This document shows, in pieces, positions 18,600 to 28,512 of a stretch of 64,000 bases of DNA. Each line of letters starts with the position of its first letter. The first letter of the stretch is position 1. Below the pieces are notes generated by a model, which saw nothing but the letters and a program-made list of their open reading frames with translations, did no database searches and was not told where the DNA came from. This DNA comes from JADKIH01 sp031385005 (GTDB lineage: Bacteria; Bacteroidota; Bacteroidia; AKYH767-A; 2013-40CM-41-45). A program made the position numbers and the translations under genes. The stretch lies in the NCBI GenBank assembly GCA_031385005.1, contig JANNBB010000011.1:310001-374000 (forward strand), written 5' to 3'.

Positions 18600-18876
18600 A
18601 CAACTTTTCCGGATTAATTAATAACGACAAACATATTAAAAAAAATATTTCATATGAATGAAAAATATTTTTTTAGCTAGGATAAAATTAACAATTTGAA
18701 GGTCTGAAAATGGGAAGATTCAGAATAGAAATGAACAGGATTCGTAAAATGTACTTTCCAAAATTTTATTGCTTTGGCCTGATTTCGTTTACTTTACCAA
18801 GCGACAACTTGTATTATAAGTTCTTAGCGTTTCAAGAAAGAGATTACGGCATAATATCTTTTTAGTAGAAGTTCAT

Positions 18877-20145
18877 TTAATTTGCCCGAATCGCATCTAC
18901 CGGATTCATTTGTGATGCTTGATGAGCAGGTTTAAAGCCAGAAAGGATTCCTATTGTCGCTGAAATGACAATGCCTAAAAGGACATTTCCAAAGGTCAAA
19001 GCAAGGTCAAATCCGGTTGCATTGGAAGCCGCTATGGAAAGCAGGAAAACTAAAAATAAACCGATGACCCCACCTATTATACATAAAACAACGGCCTCCA
19101 CTAAAAACTGAAGCAGAATAAAATAATTTTTTGATCCAAGAGATTTTTGAATACCGATAATGTGCGTTCTTTCTTTGACGGAGACAAACATAATGTTAGC
19201 AATTCCAAAACCACCGACGAGAATAGAAAAACCACCGATAATCCATCCGGCAATACCCAATGTGCTAAATAGTTGATCGAGTCCATTAGCCAATAAACTT
19301 GTTTCGTTCAAAGCAAAATCGTCTGTCTCCCGCGGACTTAATTTCCTGATCGTACGCATTAACCCACGAATCTCATCTTTCATTTCAGGAAGTGGTACTT
19401 TGTCTTTCGCTTTGATGATAATAAAAGGATCGATGTCATTGGAGCGCAAGTTTATGAGACTTCTGGCATAGTTAACAGGAATGAGCACACAGTTGTCAGA
19501 TGAATTGTCGACCAGACTGCTTCCTTCTTTTTTCATTACACCAATGACTGTCAGTTTGGATCCGCGAACGACGAATGATTTACCAATGGCATCCCCTTTC
19601 GGAAAAAGAGCATTGTTGATATCTGAACCGATAAGTGCAATCGGTCGTCCGGCATTGGATTCGCCCTCGGTAAAATATCTGCCGTCTTCGATTTCAAAAT
19701 TTTTAACCTTATCGTAGTTGTGGGATGCACAGATGATCTGGCAATTTTCTGCAGAACTGCTTTTATACTTAATTGTTTGTCCTCCGAGATAGGCCACATA
19801 GGCCATAGCGCTACCTGTGGAAGAATTTTTTTCCAGCTCGGCCATTTCTTTAATTCCCGGTAAAGGTCGACCCATGTATTTCCACCAGGGATATTCATCG
19901 CCCCCTTCCGGTACCCATGGCCATTTCTGTACATAAATTACATTGTTTCCCAAAGATTCGACATCTTTTCTAATCTTTCTCTCGAGAGAGTCGGTTACTG
20001 TAAAAACGGAAATGATGGCGAAAATGCCAATGGTAATTCCAAGAAGCGATAAAAAAGTGCGTAATTTATTTACGCGCAATGCCTCAAAAGCAAAGAGAAA
20101 ACTCTCCTTGAAAAGTCGAAAAAATAAGTCAGTGTTGCTGATCAT
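18877..20145 (-). CDS. MacB/FtsX-type ABC transporter permease
   Basis: 422-residue inner-membrane permease of the MacB family. TM1 is at about 28-50 (LRTFLSLLGITIGIFAIISV), followed by a large periplasmic MacB core (about 50-270). Three C-terminal TM helices (about 285-405) form the FtsX domain, with the coupling segment VSVKERTHIIGIQKSLGSKN. The family exports macrolides, peptides or lipoproteins, or transmits force to envelope enzymes; the substrate here is unknown. The cognate ATPase is not adjacent: divergent purH lies upstream and the deacetylase-like lipoprotein downstream. It must pair with a component encoded elsewhere. Confidence 0.9.
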   Translation of the reverse strand: MISNTDLFFRLFKESFLFAFEALRVNKLRTFLSLLGITIGIFAIISVFTVTDSLERKIRKDVESLGNNVIYVQKWPWVPEGGDEYPWWKYMGRPLPGIKEMAELEKNSSTGSAMAYVAYLGGQTIKYKSSSAENCQIICASHNYDKVKNFEIEDGRYFTEGESNAGRPIALIGSDINNALFPKGDAIGKSFVVRGSKLTVIGVMKKEGSSLVDNSSDNCVLIPVNYARSLINLRSNDIDPFIIIKAKDKVPLPEMKDEIRGLMRTIRKLSPRETDDFALNETSLLANGLDQLFSTLGIAGWIIGGFSILVGGFGIANIMFVSVKERTHIIGIQKSLGSKNYFILLQFLVEAVVLCIIGGVIGLFLVFLLSIAASNATGFDLALTFGNVLLGIVISATIGILSGFKPAHQASQMNPVDAIRAN

Positions 20146-20380
20146 TGAAGCAAAAGTACGATGTTCGGGCAGATAGGAAATAGTAAACAGTTATTTTCTG
20201 CTATTTATTTAAAAAAAATATCACATTTATTAAACTTTTCCTCGGGGCAGAAAGAAAGAATGGCTGATAAAACGCTCTCAAAGTGAGATTTGTCGATGGA
20301 AGAATTTGCTGGCAATTTATTTTCGGTAAAGTGTATCAGACCCCTCATATTTTCATAAAATTACGCTTTAATTGAAGAAA

Positions 20381-21907
20381 ATGGAATCAATAAAAAAGAT
20401 CAAAAGTGCGCTGATTTCTGTCTATCACAAAGATAATCTGGAAGAAATAATCATTGGACTCCACAAACTTAACATTACACTGTATGCGACCGGAGGAACA
20501 CAGGAATTTATAGAAGCATTGAAGATTCCTGTTATTCCTGTTGAAAGTATTACTGATTTTCCATCCATTCTGGGTGGGAGAGTTAAAACCCTACATCCAA
20601 GAGTCTTTGGTGGAATATTAGGGAGACGAGCAAACAGTGAGGACGTTTCGGAGATGGAGGAATATAAAATTCCGGACATTGATTTGGTCATCGTCGATTT
20701 GTATCCTTTTGAACAAACGGTAGCAGCAGGAAGTAGCGAAGAAGCAATCATTGAAAAAATAGACATTGGAGGAGTTTCTTTGATTCGGGCAGCAGCAAAG
20801 AATTTCAAGGACGTGTTAATTATTCCTTCTGTCAGTCAGTATGCCTCATTGTTGGAAATTATTAAAGAATCAAACGGAAGCTCATCTTTCGATCAAAGAA
20901 AAAAAATGGCGGCTTATGCATTTGATATTACCTCGCATTACGACACAGCTATTTTCAATTACTTTAATAAGAAGGCAGAAATTCCCCGTTTTAAACAAAG
21001 CTTTGCAGAGGTGAAAAATCTCAGGTATGGAGAAAATCCCCATCAACAAGCTATGTTCTTCGGAAAGTTTGATGAGTTTTTTGATCAACTCAATGGCAAA
21101 GAAATTTCTTTCAACAATCTGCTCGATATCGATGCGGCAGCAGGACTTATCGCTGAGTTTTCAGAACCTACTGTTCTAATCGTAAAACATAATAATTCAT
21201 GCGGAATTGCTTCTGCAGATAATGCTGCCAACGCCTGGAAAAAAGCACTCGAAGGAGATCCTGTTTCCGCTTTTGGAGGAGTTATTTGTTCGAATCGTAA
21301 GATAGACGCATTGCTGGCCTCTGAAATCAATAAAATATTTTTTGAAGTTATCATTGCTCCTGAGTTTGATGATGCTGCCAGAGATTTACTCTCCTTGAAA
21401 AAAAATCGAATCCTCTTACGTCAAAAAAAATATGATCTTCCCGAAAAAATTTACCGGACTGTTTTAAATGGTGTCGCTTATCAAGATAGAGACATGCATA
21501 CAGAGACTAAATCGGATATGAAAACGGTCACAAAAAAGAATCCGGAAGAAAGTCAATTTGATGATCTCGAATTTGCCAATAAAATCGTCAAACATCTTAA
21601 ATCGAATACAATCGTTATTGCTAAAAATAAGCAGCTATTAGGAAGCGGGACCGGCCAAACATCAAGAGTTGATGCTTTGCAACAGGCAATATCAAAAGCA
21701 AAGCATTTTGGTTTCGATTTGAAGGATGCCGTAATGGCTAGCGATGCTTTTTTTCCATTTCCTGATTGTGTGGAAATTGCCGGTAAAGCAGGTATTACTG
21801 CAATCATTCAACCTGGAGGATCAATTAAAGATCAGGAATCAATTGACTATTGCAACATGCATAATCTGGCCATGGTGACTACAGGATTCAGGCATTTTAA
21901 ACATTAA
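20381..21907 (+). CDS. purH: bifunctional AICAR formyltransferase/IMP cyclohydrolase
   Basis: Catalyses the last two steps of IMP synthesis. 508 residues from the ATG at 20381; a TTG at 20372 would add three residues. The N-terminal IMP cyclohydrolase domain (1-190) has ALISVYHKD, YATGGTQEFI and GGRVKTLHPRVFGGILG. The C-terminal formyltransferase domain has LRYGENPHQQA, KHNNSCGIA (the Bacteroidota form of KHTNPCG), SDAFFPFPDC and the terminal TTGFRHFKH. Cytosolic. Stand-alone here, with no other pur gene in the window. Its TAA stop shares a base with the ATG of a possible 49-codon ORF. Confidence 0.96.
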   Translation: MESIKKIKSALISVYHKDNLEEIIIGLHKLNITLYATGGTQEFIEALKIPVIPVESITDFPSILGGRVKTLHPRVFGGILGRRANSEDVSEMEEYKIPDIDLVIVDLYPFEQTVAAGSSEEAIIEKIDIGGVSLIRAAAKNFKDVLIIPSVSQYASLLEIIKESNGSSSFDQRKKMAAYAFDITSHYDTAIFNYFNKKAEIPRFKQSFAEVKNLRYGENPHQQAMFFGKFDEFFDQLNGKEISFNNLLDIDAAAGLIAEFSEPTVLIVKHNNSCGIASADNAANAWKKALEGDPVSAFGGVICSNRKIDALLASEINKIFFEVIIAPEFDDAARDLLSLKKNRILLRQKKYDLPEKIYRTVLNGVAYQDRDMHTETKSDMKTVTKKNPEESQFDDLEFANKIVKHLKSNTIVIAKNKQLLGSGTGQTSRVDALQQAISKAKHFGFDLKDAVMASDAFFPFPDCVEIAGKAGITAIIQPGGSIKDQESIDYCNMHNLAMVTTGFRHFKH

Positions 21908-22315
21908 TGAATTTATATTTTCAGAAGCTGAAAATGGTTTTAGCCGAGAGAATTAAACTATTTGAAATGAATTTTCATAAGTATTCGTTTGATCTTGATT
22001 ATGAATGTGTTAAGATAGTTCCACTTAAAGATTGTGGATTGAAAATGAATAAGTAATAAGTTATTGTTTTAATAATTCATTTCCGTTAAAGATTCGATAA
22101 TCCTGACTAATTTTGCTCCGAAAGGGAGATTAAAAAGCGTGGGAATTTTCATTGTTCTTTCTGATTTTTAGATCTTATATATTCAACAGAATGGAGTGAA
22201 CTTTCAACAAATTCTTCTTGGTAGAAAGTACTTCAGACAATTTTCAATAAACAAAACCCTCCTTGTATATTTTGCGTAGAAGGAAGTCATATTTCCCCTA
22301 AAATATAATGCCGAT
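21908..22315. other. 408-nt spacer between purH and mreB, with a possible small ORF
   Basis: No recognised gene. A 49-codon frame (ATG at 21907, TAA at 22054-22056) starts within the purH stop codon (TAATG) and includes two acidic/aromatic stretches, but I recognise no family and it may be chance. A TAATTTTG box (TAnnTTTG) at 22108-22115 and a near-match at 22266-22274 could serve the mre cluster. Confidence 0.4.
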
Positions 22316-23338
22316 ATGGGATTCTTTGATTTTTTAACACAGGAAATTGCGATTGACCTGGGTACAGCCAATACATTGATCATACATAATGACAAGGTAG
22401 TGGTTGACGAGCCATCTATTGTCGCAATCGACCGTACTACCGGAAAAGTTATAGCAGTTGGTAAGCAGGCGATGATGATGCATGGAAAAACGCATGAAAA
22501 CATCAAGACTGTTCGTCCGTTGAAAGATGGTGTAATTGCCGATTTTGATGCTGCAGAGCACATGATTCGTGGAATGATTAAAATGATTACTCCAAAAGGG
22601 AGCTTATTTACCCCGTCGTTGAAGATGGTCATTTGTATACCCTCAGGAATTACAGAAGTTGAAAAAAGAGCGGTTCGCGACTCTGCAGAGCATGCCGGTG
22701 CCAAAGAGGTTTATCTTATACACGAGCCGATGGCGGCTGCAATTGGAATTGGAATAGATGTAGAAGAGCCCATGGGCAATATGATTATTGATATTGGTGG
22801 AGGAACGAGTGAGATTGCCGTTATTGCTTTGGGAGGAATTGTTTGTGACCAATCCATTCGCGTTGCCGGAGACGGTTTCACGAATGATATTTGGGATTAC
22901 ATGAGACGTCAGCATAATATCTTGATCGGCGAACGTTCTGCCGAGAGAATTAAAATAGAAGTAGGTTCAGCCTTACCGGAATTAGAAAACCCGCCACCTG
23001 ATTTTGCTGTCCATGGTCGTGATCTGATGACAGGGATTCCCAAAGAAATCACCGTAAGTTATTCTGAGATCTCACATGCGCTGGATAAATCAATTTCAAA
23101 AGTTGAAGAAGCTATTCTGAAAGCGCTTGAGATGACACCACCTGAATTATCGGCAGATATTTACCGTACGGGAATTTATCTGACCGGTGGGGGAGCCTTG
23201 TTGCGTGGTTTGGATCAGCGTATATCGGCGAAAATTAAATTACCTGTTCACGTTGCTGAAGATCCCTTAAGAGCAGTTGTTCGCGGTACAGGTATTGCGC
23301 TTAAAAATATCTCCAGGTTTAAGTTCCTCATCCCATAA
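22316..23338 (+). CDS. mreB: rod shape-determining protein MreB
   Basis: Bacterial actin homologue that polymerises on the inner membrane and guides the elongasome. 340 residues, normal for the family. Nucleotide-binding motifs are intact: phosphate 1 IAIDLGTANTLI (residues 10-21), phosphate 2 MIIDIGGGTSEIAVIALGG (about 159-177) and the adenosine loop IYLTGGGALLRGLD (about 287-300). The interdomain VRPLKDGVIADFDAAE block is also typical. The amphipathic N-terminus (MGFFDFLTQE) is expected for membrane binding. First gene of the mreB-mreC-mreD-pbp2-rodA cluster. Confidence 0.97.
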   Translation: MGFFDFLTQEIAIDLGTANTLIIHNDKVVVDEPSIVAIDRTTGKVIAVGKQAMMMHGKTHENIKTVRPLKDGVIADFDAAEHMIRGMIKMITPKGSLFTPSLKMVICIPSGITEVEKRAVRDSAEHAGAKEVYLIHEPMAAAIGIGIDVEEPMGNMIIDIGGGTSEIAVIALGGIVCDQSIRVAGDGFTNDIWDYMRRQHNILIGERSAERIKIEVGSALPELENPPPDFAVHGRDLMTGIPKEITVSYSEISHALDKSISKVEEAILKALEMTPPELSADIYRTGIYLTGGGALLRGLDQRISAKIKLPVHVAEDPLRAVVRGTGIALKNISRFKFLIP

Positions 23339-23393
23339 CCGATGGGCGTTGAGTCATGAACGGTTAAGGTACCGGTAAACAGAATTCATCTCA

Positions 23394-24227
23394 ATGAGAA
23401 ACCTCTTTCTCTTCTTATGGAAGTATAATTTTTTTATTTTTTTTCTGCTGCTGGAAGTTTTCTGCGGCTACCTGATTTTTCAGAATAACAATTTCCAACG
23501 CTCCAGTTTTATTAATTCAACAAATGCTGTTTCAGCTAAGGTGAATTCTGCCATCAGCGGCGTTACGGATTATATTGATTTAAGGACTACAAATGAGGCG
23601 CTATCGAGAGAAAATGCTGCATTAAAAGCCCTGTTACCCGATGCTTTTTATATTGATAGTGCGCTGGATCGTGTTTCAACAGATACATTGCTGAAGCAAC
23701 AATACAGTTTCATGACTGCCAAAGTGATCAACAATTCTGTGAACAGAAGAAATAATTACCTGACTTTAAACAAAGGAAGTTTGTTGGGAGTGAAGCCGGA
23801 GATGGGAGTAATTAGTAGCGATGGAATTGTTGGAATCGTTAAAGATGTATCAGAACATTATTGTTCGGTGATGTCGTTTTTACATAAAGATTCCAGAATC
23901 AGCGCAAGGATTAAAAAAAGCGGATTCATAGGATCTATGGTTTGGGATGGTTTCGATGAGACGCATGCTTCATTGAAAGATATCGCTAAACACGTAAAAG
24001 TTGCTAAAGGTGATACCATTATTACCAGCTCATACTCTTCCATTTTTCCTGAAGGCATAATGATTGGCCTGGTAGAAGAAGTGGTTGACGGCGGAGGAAC
24101 AAATTTTCAGGAGATTTCAGTGAAACTTTCCACACCGTTTGGTAAGCTTACCTATGTTTACATAATCAACAATGTTTTCAAAGATGAACAACGGGCGCTG
24201 GAGGAGCCATTAAAAAATGATCGTTAA
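23394..24227 (+). CDS. mreC: rod shape-determining protein MreC
   Basis: 277-residue bitopic membrane protein. One TM helix at residues 10-28 (WKYNFFIFFLLLEVFCGYL) is followed by a short coiled coil (about 55-85, LRTTNEALSRENAALKALL). The periplasmic double beta-barrel has the characteristic NYLTLNKGSLLGVKPEMGV and GIVGIVKDVSEHYCSVMSFL. MreC links MreB and the PBP2/RodA synthase. It starts 55 nt after mreB and overlaps mreD by 11 nt, as expected for a translationally coupled cluster. Confidence 0.94.
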   Translation: MRNLFLFLWKYNFFIFFLLLEVFCGYLIFQNNNFQRSSFINSTNAVSAKVNSAISGVTDYIDLRTTNEALSRENAALKALLPDAFYIDSALDRVSTDTLLKQQYSFMTAKVINNSVNRRNNYLTLNKGSLLGVKPEMGVISSDGIVGIVKDVSEHYCSVMSFLHKDSRISARIKKSGFIGSMVWDGFDETHASLKDIAKHVKVAKGDTIITSSYSSIFPEGIMIGLVEEVVDGGGTNFQEISVKLSTPFGKLTYVYIINNVFKDEQRALEEPLKNDR

Positions 24228-24747
24228 AATCCTTAGACAGGTTCTGCGTTTTTTATTTTTGGTTGGATTGCAGATTGCATTGTTCAACCACATTCAGTGG
24301 TCGGGTTATGTGAATCCTTATGTGTACATCGTATTCATTTTGTTATTGCCGGTAGAAACGCCTAAATGGTTATTACTCATAATTGCCTTGATTACCGGAT
24401 TAACAATTGACATGTTTGGCAGTTCGGGTGGAATGCATGCTGCTGCTACTGTTTGCATGGCATTTGCGCGACCTTCAATTTTGAAATTGATTTCACCCCG
24501 GGATGGTTATGAAGCGGATACCAGACTTTCTCCTCAGGTAATGGGTTTTAAATGGTTTATAACATATTTAACTTTCATGGTAATTATCCACCATGTTCTG
24601 TACTTTTATGTTGAAGTTTTCCGATTCAACGAATTCTTTATTACGTTGTTTAAGGCATTATTGAATTCAGCAATTACAATTGCCATCATCATCATCGGAG
24701 AATATCTATTCGGACAATCGAAGGGAAATGCGCGTTTCATCAGATAG
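24217..24747 (+). CDS. mreD: rod shape-determining protein MreD
   Basis: 176-residue polytopic membrane protein with about five TM helices. The opening segment FLVGLQIALFNHIQWSGYVN and then PYVYIVFILLLPVETPKWLL match Bacteroidota MreD proteins. Residues 60-90 (LITGLTIDMFGSSGGMHAAA) carry the conserved D-x-x-G-S-G-G-x-H region. It belongs to the elongasome with MreC and RodA. It overlaps mreC by 11 nt and pbp2 by 20 nt, so all these genes appear to be co-translated. Confidence 0.92.
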   Translation: MIVKILRQVLRFLFLVGLQIALFNHIQWSGYVNPYVYIVFILLLPVETPKWLLLIIALITGLTIDMFGSSGGMHAAATVCMAFARPSILKLISPRDGYEADTRLSPQVMGFKWFITYLTFMVIIHHVLYFYVEVFRFNEFFITLFKALLNSAITIAIIIIGEYLFGQSKGNARFIR

Positions 24748-26623
24748 GCAGACAGTCATTTATTTTATTTTTTTTTCGGTGGTACTTATCTACCTGCTGC
24801 GCTTATTTTATATTCAGGTAGTTGATGACCGGTATAAACTCTCAGCCAATAACAATGTAATTCGTCCGATAACTGATTATCCGTCGCGTGGTCTAATTTA
24901 CGACAGGAATGGAAAGTTGTTGGTTTATAACGAACCGGTATATGATCTGATGATTATTCCCAAGCAGGCCAAGCATACCGATAGTACAGAACTCTGTCGT
25001 CTTATTGGTATTACTGCAAAAGAATATTCTGAAAAATTTCAGAAAGCCAAATCTTTTTCCAATGTAAAAGCTTCGATTTTTGAGAAGCAGCTTTCTGTAG
25101 AAACGTATGCGGCATTTCAGGAGAAGCTCTACCGGTTTACCGGTTTCTTTGTGCAAATCAGAACCATCCGTAAATATCCGGATCCGATGGCGGCCCATCT
25201 CTTTGGTTATATCGGTGAAGTTGACTCTACTATCACTCGCAAGGACGGTTATTATAAAGACGGTGACTATATCGGAAAAAGCGGAATTGAACAGTCGTAT
25301 GAAAAAGTGCTCCGTGGCAGCAGAGGTGTGCGGCGAATTATGGTTGATGTGTTCAACCGGGAAAAAGGTAGTTTTCAGAACGGTCGCTACGATACAGCTT
25401 CTGTTGCCGGTGATAACCTGATTTTATCTCTGGATGCAAAGCTGCAGAAATACGGAGAACAACTCATGCAAAACAAAGTTGGAGCTGTAGTGGCAATCGA
25501 ACCTTCTACCGGAGAAATTCTTGCATGTGTTAGCGCGCCTTCTTACGACCCGAATCTGCTTGTTGGAAGGGCACGAACAAAAAATTATGCGCAGTTACTT
25601 TTCAATCCTTCCAAACCACTTTTCAATCGGGCGTTAATGGCTTATTATCCTCCCGGCTCAACGTTCAAGCTGATTAACGATCTTATTGCCGAACAAGAAG
25701 GTGTATTGAATCCCATGACTAGTTATTATTGCGACGGAGGTTATCACATGGGTTCTCAAACAGTGAAGTGTGATGCACGTCATGGTTTCCTTTACCTCGA
25801 AGCGGCTATTGCGCATTCATGTAATACCTACCATTGCTATGTCTTTCGAAGTGTTGTTGATCAACGAAAATTTAAGTCTACGGAAGAAGGTTATACAGTG
25901 TGGAGGAATCATGTGTTAACATTCGGAATCGGCAAAAGACTCTTTAGCGATTTACCTCAGGAATTGAAAGGAAATGTTCCAACAGTTGAATATTACGATA
26001 AATATTTTGGAAAAGGACGATGGAAATCATCCACGGTAGTTTCACTTTCTATCGGTCAAGGTGAGCTTGGTATTACGCCTTTACAAATGGCCAATACCAT
26101 GTGCATTATTGCAAACAAAGGATTTTTTTATATTCCTCATATCGGAAAGAAAGTCGGTAGAGAGCCAAAGGACGAAAAATTTACGAAAAGGAATTACACC
26201 AGTGTTGAGGCAAATTATTACGACATAGTTATCAAAGGTATGGAAGGGGTACTCGAATCAGGAACTGCAGCCGGATCTAAAATTAAAGGAATAAGAGTCT
26301 GTGGAAAAACAGGAACTGCGCAAAATCCACATGGCCGCGACCATTCCTTGTTTGTCGGATTTGCTCCATTGGAAAACCCTAAAATTGCTATCGGTATAAT
26401 GGTAGAAAATGGCGGCTGGGGATCGGATTGGGGAGCACCTATAGCTACATTGATGATAGAAAAGTATCTTGCCGATTCTATTTCACGCCCTCAATTGGAA
26501 AAACGAATGTTGGAAGGCGTAGTAGCACCCAAAATTTATCAGGAGAAAAAACCGGAACCTCCTGTTAAAAAAGCGGATTCAGTAAAAGTGATAGCGAAAA
26601 TTACTCAGCCAATAAAAAAATGA
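24728..26623 (+). CDS. mrdA: penicillin-binding protein 2, elongasome transpeptidase
   Basis: Class B PBP that cross-links peptidoglycan during lateral wall growth. I use the ATG at 24728 (631 residues); an upstream TTG at 24680 would extend deep into mreD. TM helix at residues 10-30 (VIYFIFFSVVLIYLLRLFYI), then the dimerisation domain (SRGLIYDRNGKLLVYNEPVY). Transpeptidase motifs are intact: STFK with Ser at about 311, SCN (AHSCNTY) and KTGTAQ. The C-terminal tail is Pro/Lys-rich. The stop overlaps the rodA start by 4 nt (ATGA), matching the functional PBP2-RodA pairing. Confidence 0.96.
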   Translation: MRVSSDRQTVIYFIFFSVVLIYLLRLFYIQVVDDRYKLSANNNVIRPITDYPSRGLIYDRNGKLLVYNEPVYDLMIIPKQAKHTDSTELCRLIGITAKEYSEKFQKAKSFSNVKASIFEKQLSVETYAAFQEKLYRFTGFFVQIRTIRKYPDPMAAHLFGYIGEVDSTITRKDGYYKDGDYIGKSGIEQSYEKVLRGSRGVRRIMVDVFNREKGSFQNGRYDTASVAGDNLILSLDAKLQKYGEQLMQNKVGAVVAIEPSTGEILACVSAPSYDPNLLVGRARTKNYAQLLFNPSKPLFNRALMAYYPPGSTFKLINDLIAEQEGVLNPMTSYYCDGGYHMGSQTVKCDARHGFLYLEAAIAHSCNTYHCYVFRSVVDQRKFKSTEEGYTVWRNHVLTFGIGKRLFSDLPQELKGNVPTVEYYDKYFGKGRWKSSTVVSLSIGQGELGITPLQMANTMCIIANKGFFYIPHIGKKVGREPKDEKFTKRNYTSVEANYYDIVIKGMEGVLESGTAAGSKIKGIRVCGKTGTAQNPHGRDHSLFVGFAPLENPKIAIGIMVENGGWGSDWGAPIATLMIEKYLADSISRPQLEKRMLEGVVAPKIYQEKKPEPPVKKADSVKVIAKITQPIKK

Positions 26624-27882
26624 GAGGACAAAAAGGCATATTACAAAATACGGATTGGATGCTTGTCACCCTCTTCTTTGTAATGGTCATAATCGGCTGG
26701 TTTAATATTTATGCTGCTGTTTATAACGAAGAGCATTCAAGTATTTTTGACTTCACCCAAAGTTACGGAAAACAAACTTTCTGGATTGCCGGCGCATTTT
26801 TTATTGCGATGATGATTCTCGTCATCGATGGGAAATTTTATGCTGCATTTTCATATCCTATATACGGATTAACAATTCTATTATGTCTATCCACCTTTTT
26901 GTTTTCAAGAGATGTAAAAGGATCGTTCGGTTGGATAGATATCGGATCTTTTAAACTGCAGCCGGCAGAATTTGCCAAATTCGCCACCAACATGGCACTG
27001 GCTAAATACCTGAGTACATTGGGTAGGCGGCTGCAGGATACAAAAACAAAAATGTTCTCTGTAATGATCATTGGTCTGCCTACAATTATTATTTTATTAC
27101 AAAACGATACCGGTTCAGCTCTCGTATTCCTTTCATTTATTTTCGTTTTATACCGTGAAGGACTTTCAGGAAATTTTTTATTACTCGGACTTGTATCCAT
27201 GGCACTTTTTATATTGACTTTATTGGTACGCAATACAATCTTGTTTACAATAATAGGTAGTGTGGCGTTGGTGTTTTATTTTTTGGTTAGAAAGTCGAAA
27301 AGAAATATTATGATTATTCTCGCCGGTGTTGTTGTTGCGGCTAGTCTGGTGTTTTCTGTTGACTATGTTTATCATAACATTCTTCAGGAACATCAAAGAG
27401 TCAGAATTGATGTACTTCTTGGAAAGGAAGTTGACTTGAAGGGTGCAGGATACAACGTCAACCAAAGTAAGATTGCCATTGGATCAGGAGGACTTTTTGG
27501 AAAAGGATTTTTACAGGGCACACAAACAAAATTCGATTTCGTACCCGAACAAAGCACCGATTTTATTTTCTGCACGGTAGGAGAGGAGTGGGGTTTTCTG
27601 GGAAGTTTTGTTGTTTTAGGATTGTTTTCCGTTTTACTTGCACGAATTATTTACATAGCGGAACGACAGCGATCACCGTATTCAAGAATCTATGGTTATG
27701 GTGTCGCTTCCATTATTTTCTTTCACCTGATGGTTAATATTGGGATGACAATCGGTTTGGCACCGGTAATCGGAATTCCGCTTCCATTTTTTAGTTATGG
27801 AGGTTCTTCTTTATGGTCATTTACCATCTTATTGTTCATTTTTATAAAACTGGACGCCTACCGTTTGCAAATTCTGAGGTGA
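26620..27882 (+). CDS. rodA: RodA, SEDS-family peptidoglycan glycosyltransferase
   Basis: 420-residue polytopic membrane protein with about ten TM helices. It polymerises lipid II together with PBP2. SEDS signatures are present: GSFGWIDIGSFKLQPAEFAK (about 104-123), TDFIFCTVGEEWGFLGSFVV (about 310-329) and the C-terminal PVIGIPLPFFSYGGSS. It begins inside the stop codon of pbp2. Last gene of the mre cluster; the next gene is an unrelated haem lipoprotein 98 nt downstream. Confidence 0.95.
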   Translation: MRGQKGILQNTDWMLVTLFFVMVIIGWFNIYAAVYNEEHSSIFDFTQSYGKQTFWIAGAFFIAMMILVIDGKFYAAFSYPIYGLTILLCLSTFLFSRDVKGSFGWIDIGSFKLQPAEFAKFATNMALAKYLSTLGRRLQDTKTKMFSVMIIGLPTIIILLQNDTGSALVFLSFIFVLYREGLSGNFLLLGLVSMALFILTLLVRNTILFTIIGSVALVFYFLVRKSKRNIMIILAGVVVAASLVFSVDYVYHNILQEHQRVRIDVLLGKEVDLKGAGYNVNQSKIAIGSGGLFGKGFLQGTQTKFDFVPEQSTDFIFCTVGEEWGFLGSFVVLGLFSVLLARIIYIAERQRSPYSRIYGYGVASIIFFHLMVNIGMTIGLAPVIGIPLPFFSYGGSSLWSFTILLFIFIKLDAYRLQILR

Positions 27883-27980
27883 TTCACCCACTTCTTCATC
27901 TGTTTGACCAACAGTGACAATTTCAAGACACTTCTTCCTGAGTTTTGATATACATTTAAATTACTAAAAACTCAGACCTC

Positions 27981-28421
27981 ATGAAAAAGTATTTACTATT
28001 ATTTATTGTTGCCGGATTGGCAATAACATCTTGTACCAAAGAAGCAGAGAATAGTGCAAGTATTTCTGATGTTACATTGGCATCATTAGCAACTTCAGGC
28101 GATTTCCAATTTCAACGAACCGTAAATCGGAACGAAAACGCCCGGTGGAAAATTCAGATGAATGACGTTGCTTCAAAAGTTTATGCCGAGGGCAAGAGTG
28201 ATTATCCTGCAAACTCAATGATTGTAAAAGAAAAATACGATGCTTCCGGAGTAGTTTCCGGCTACGATATTATGTATAATGCACCGGGCGATCCCAATTC
28301 AGATGGAGAATGGTTGTATTCTTCTGTTGATGTTCATGGAGGGATTATAATTGGTGTTAACAATAAAGGAACAAGCTGCAAAAACTGTCACTCCGGAGTT
28401 TCAAATAAATCTCTTCAATAA
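27981..28421 (+). CDS. cytochrome P460-like lipoprotein (first of a tandem pair)
   Basis: 146 residues with a lipoprotein signal peptide (lipobox AITSC, Cys 18) and a C-terminal haem c attachment site CKNCH. The body has the P460 pattern: SMIVKEKYDASGVVSGYDIM followed by a GEW-LYSSVDVHGGII segment. In well-studied members a Lys cross-links the haem and the enzyme oxidises hydroxylamine. Most environmental relatives have unknown activity, so I name only the fold. It would be a membrane-anchored, periplasm-facing cytochrome. A paralogue follows after a strong terminator, so the two genes may be expressed separately. Confidence 0.8.
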   Translation: MKKYLLLFIVAGLAITSCTKEAENSASISDVTLASLATSGDFQFQRTVNRNENARWKIQMNDVASKVYAEGKSDYPANSMIVKEKYDASGVVSGYDIMYNAPGDPNSDGEWLYSSVDVHGGIIIGVNNKGTSCKNCHSGVSNKSLQ

Positions 28422-28442
28422 TTTGTTTTCATATGTGTATTA

Positions 28443-28476
28443 AAATCCGGTAGCATTTGCTTCCGGATTTTTTTTT
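28443..28476 (+). terminator. intrinsic terminator after the first P460-like gene
   Basis: Stem AAATCCGG (28443-28450) pairs with CCGGATTT (28463-28470). The loop contains a further AGC/GCT pair, and a run of T residues follows. Located 21 nt after the stop codon. Confidence 0.85.
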
Positions 28477-28512
28477 AAAATATTAGGAGATTTTTCATAC
28501 CTTCATATATCT

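Noticed and set aside
18710..18865. 51-codon plus-strand ORF between the lipoprotein and permease genes
   Set aside because: Short, no coupling, no recognisable pattern; compatible with chance.
22204..22704. 166-codon minus-strand ORF across the mreB start
   Set aside because: Antisense shadow of mreB.
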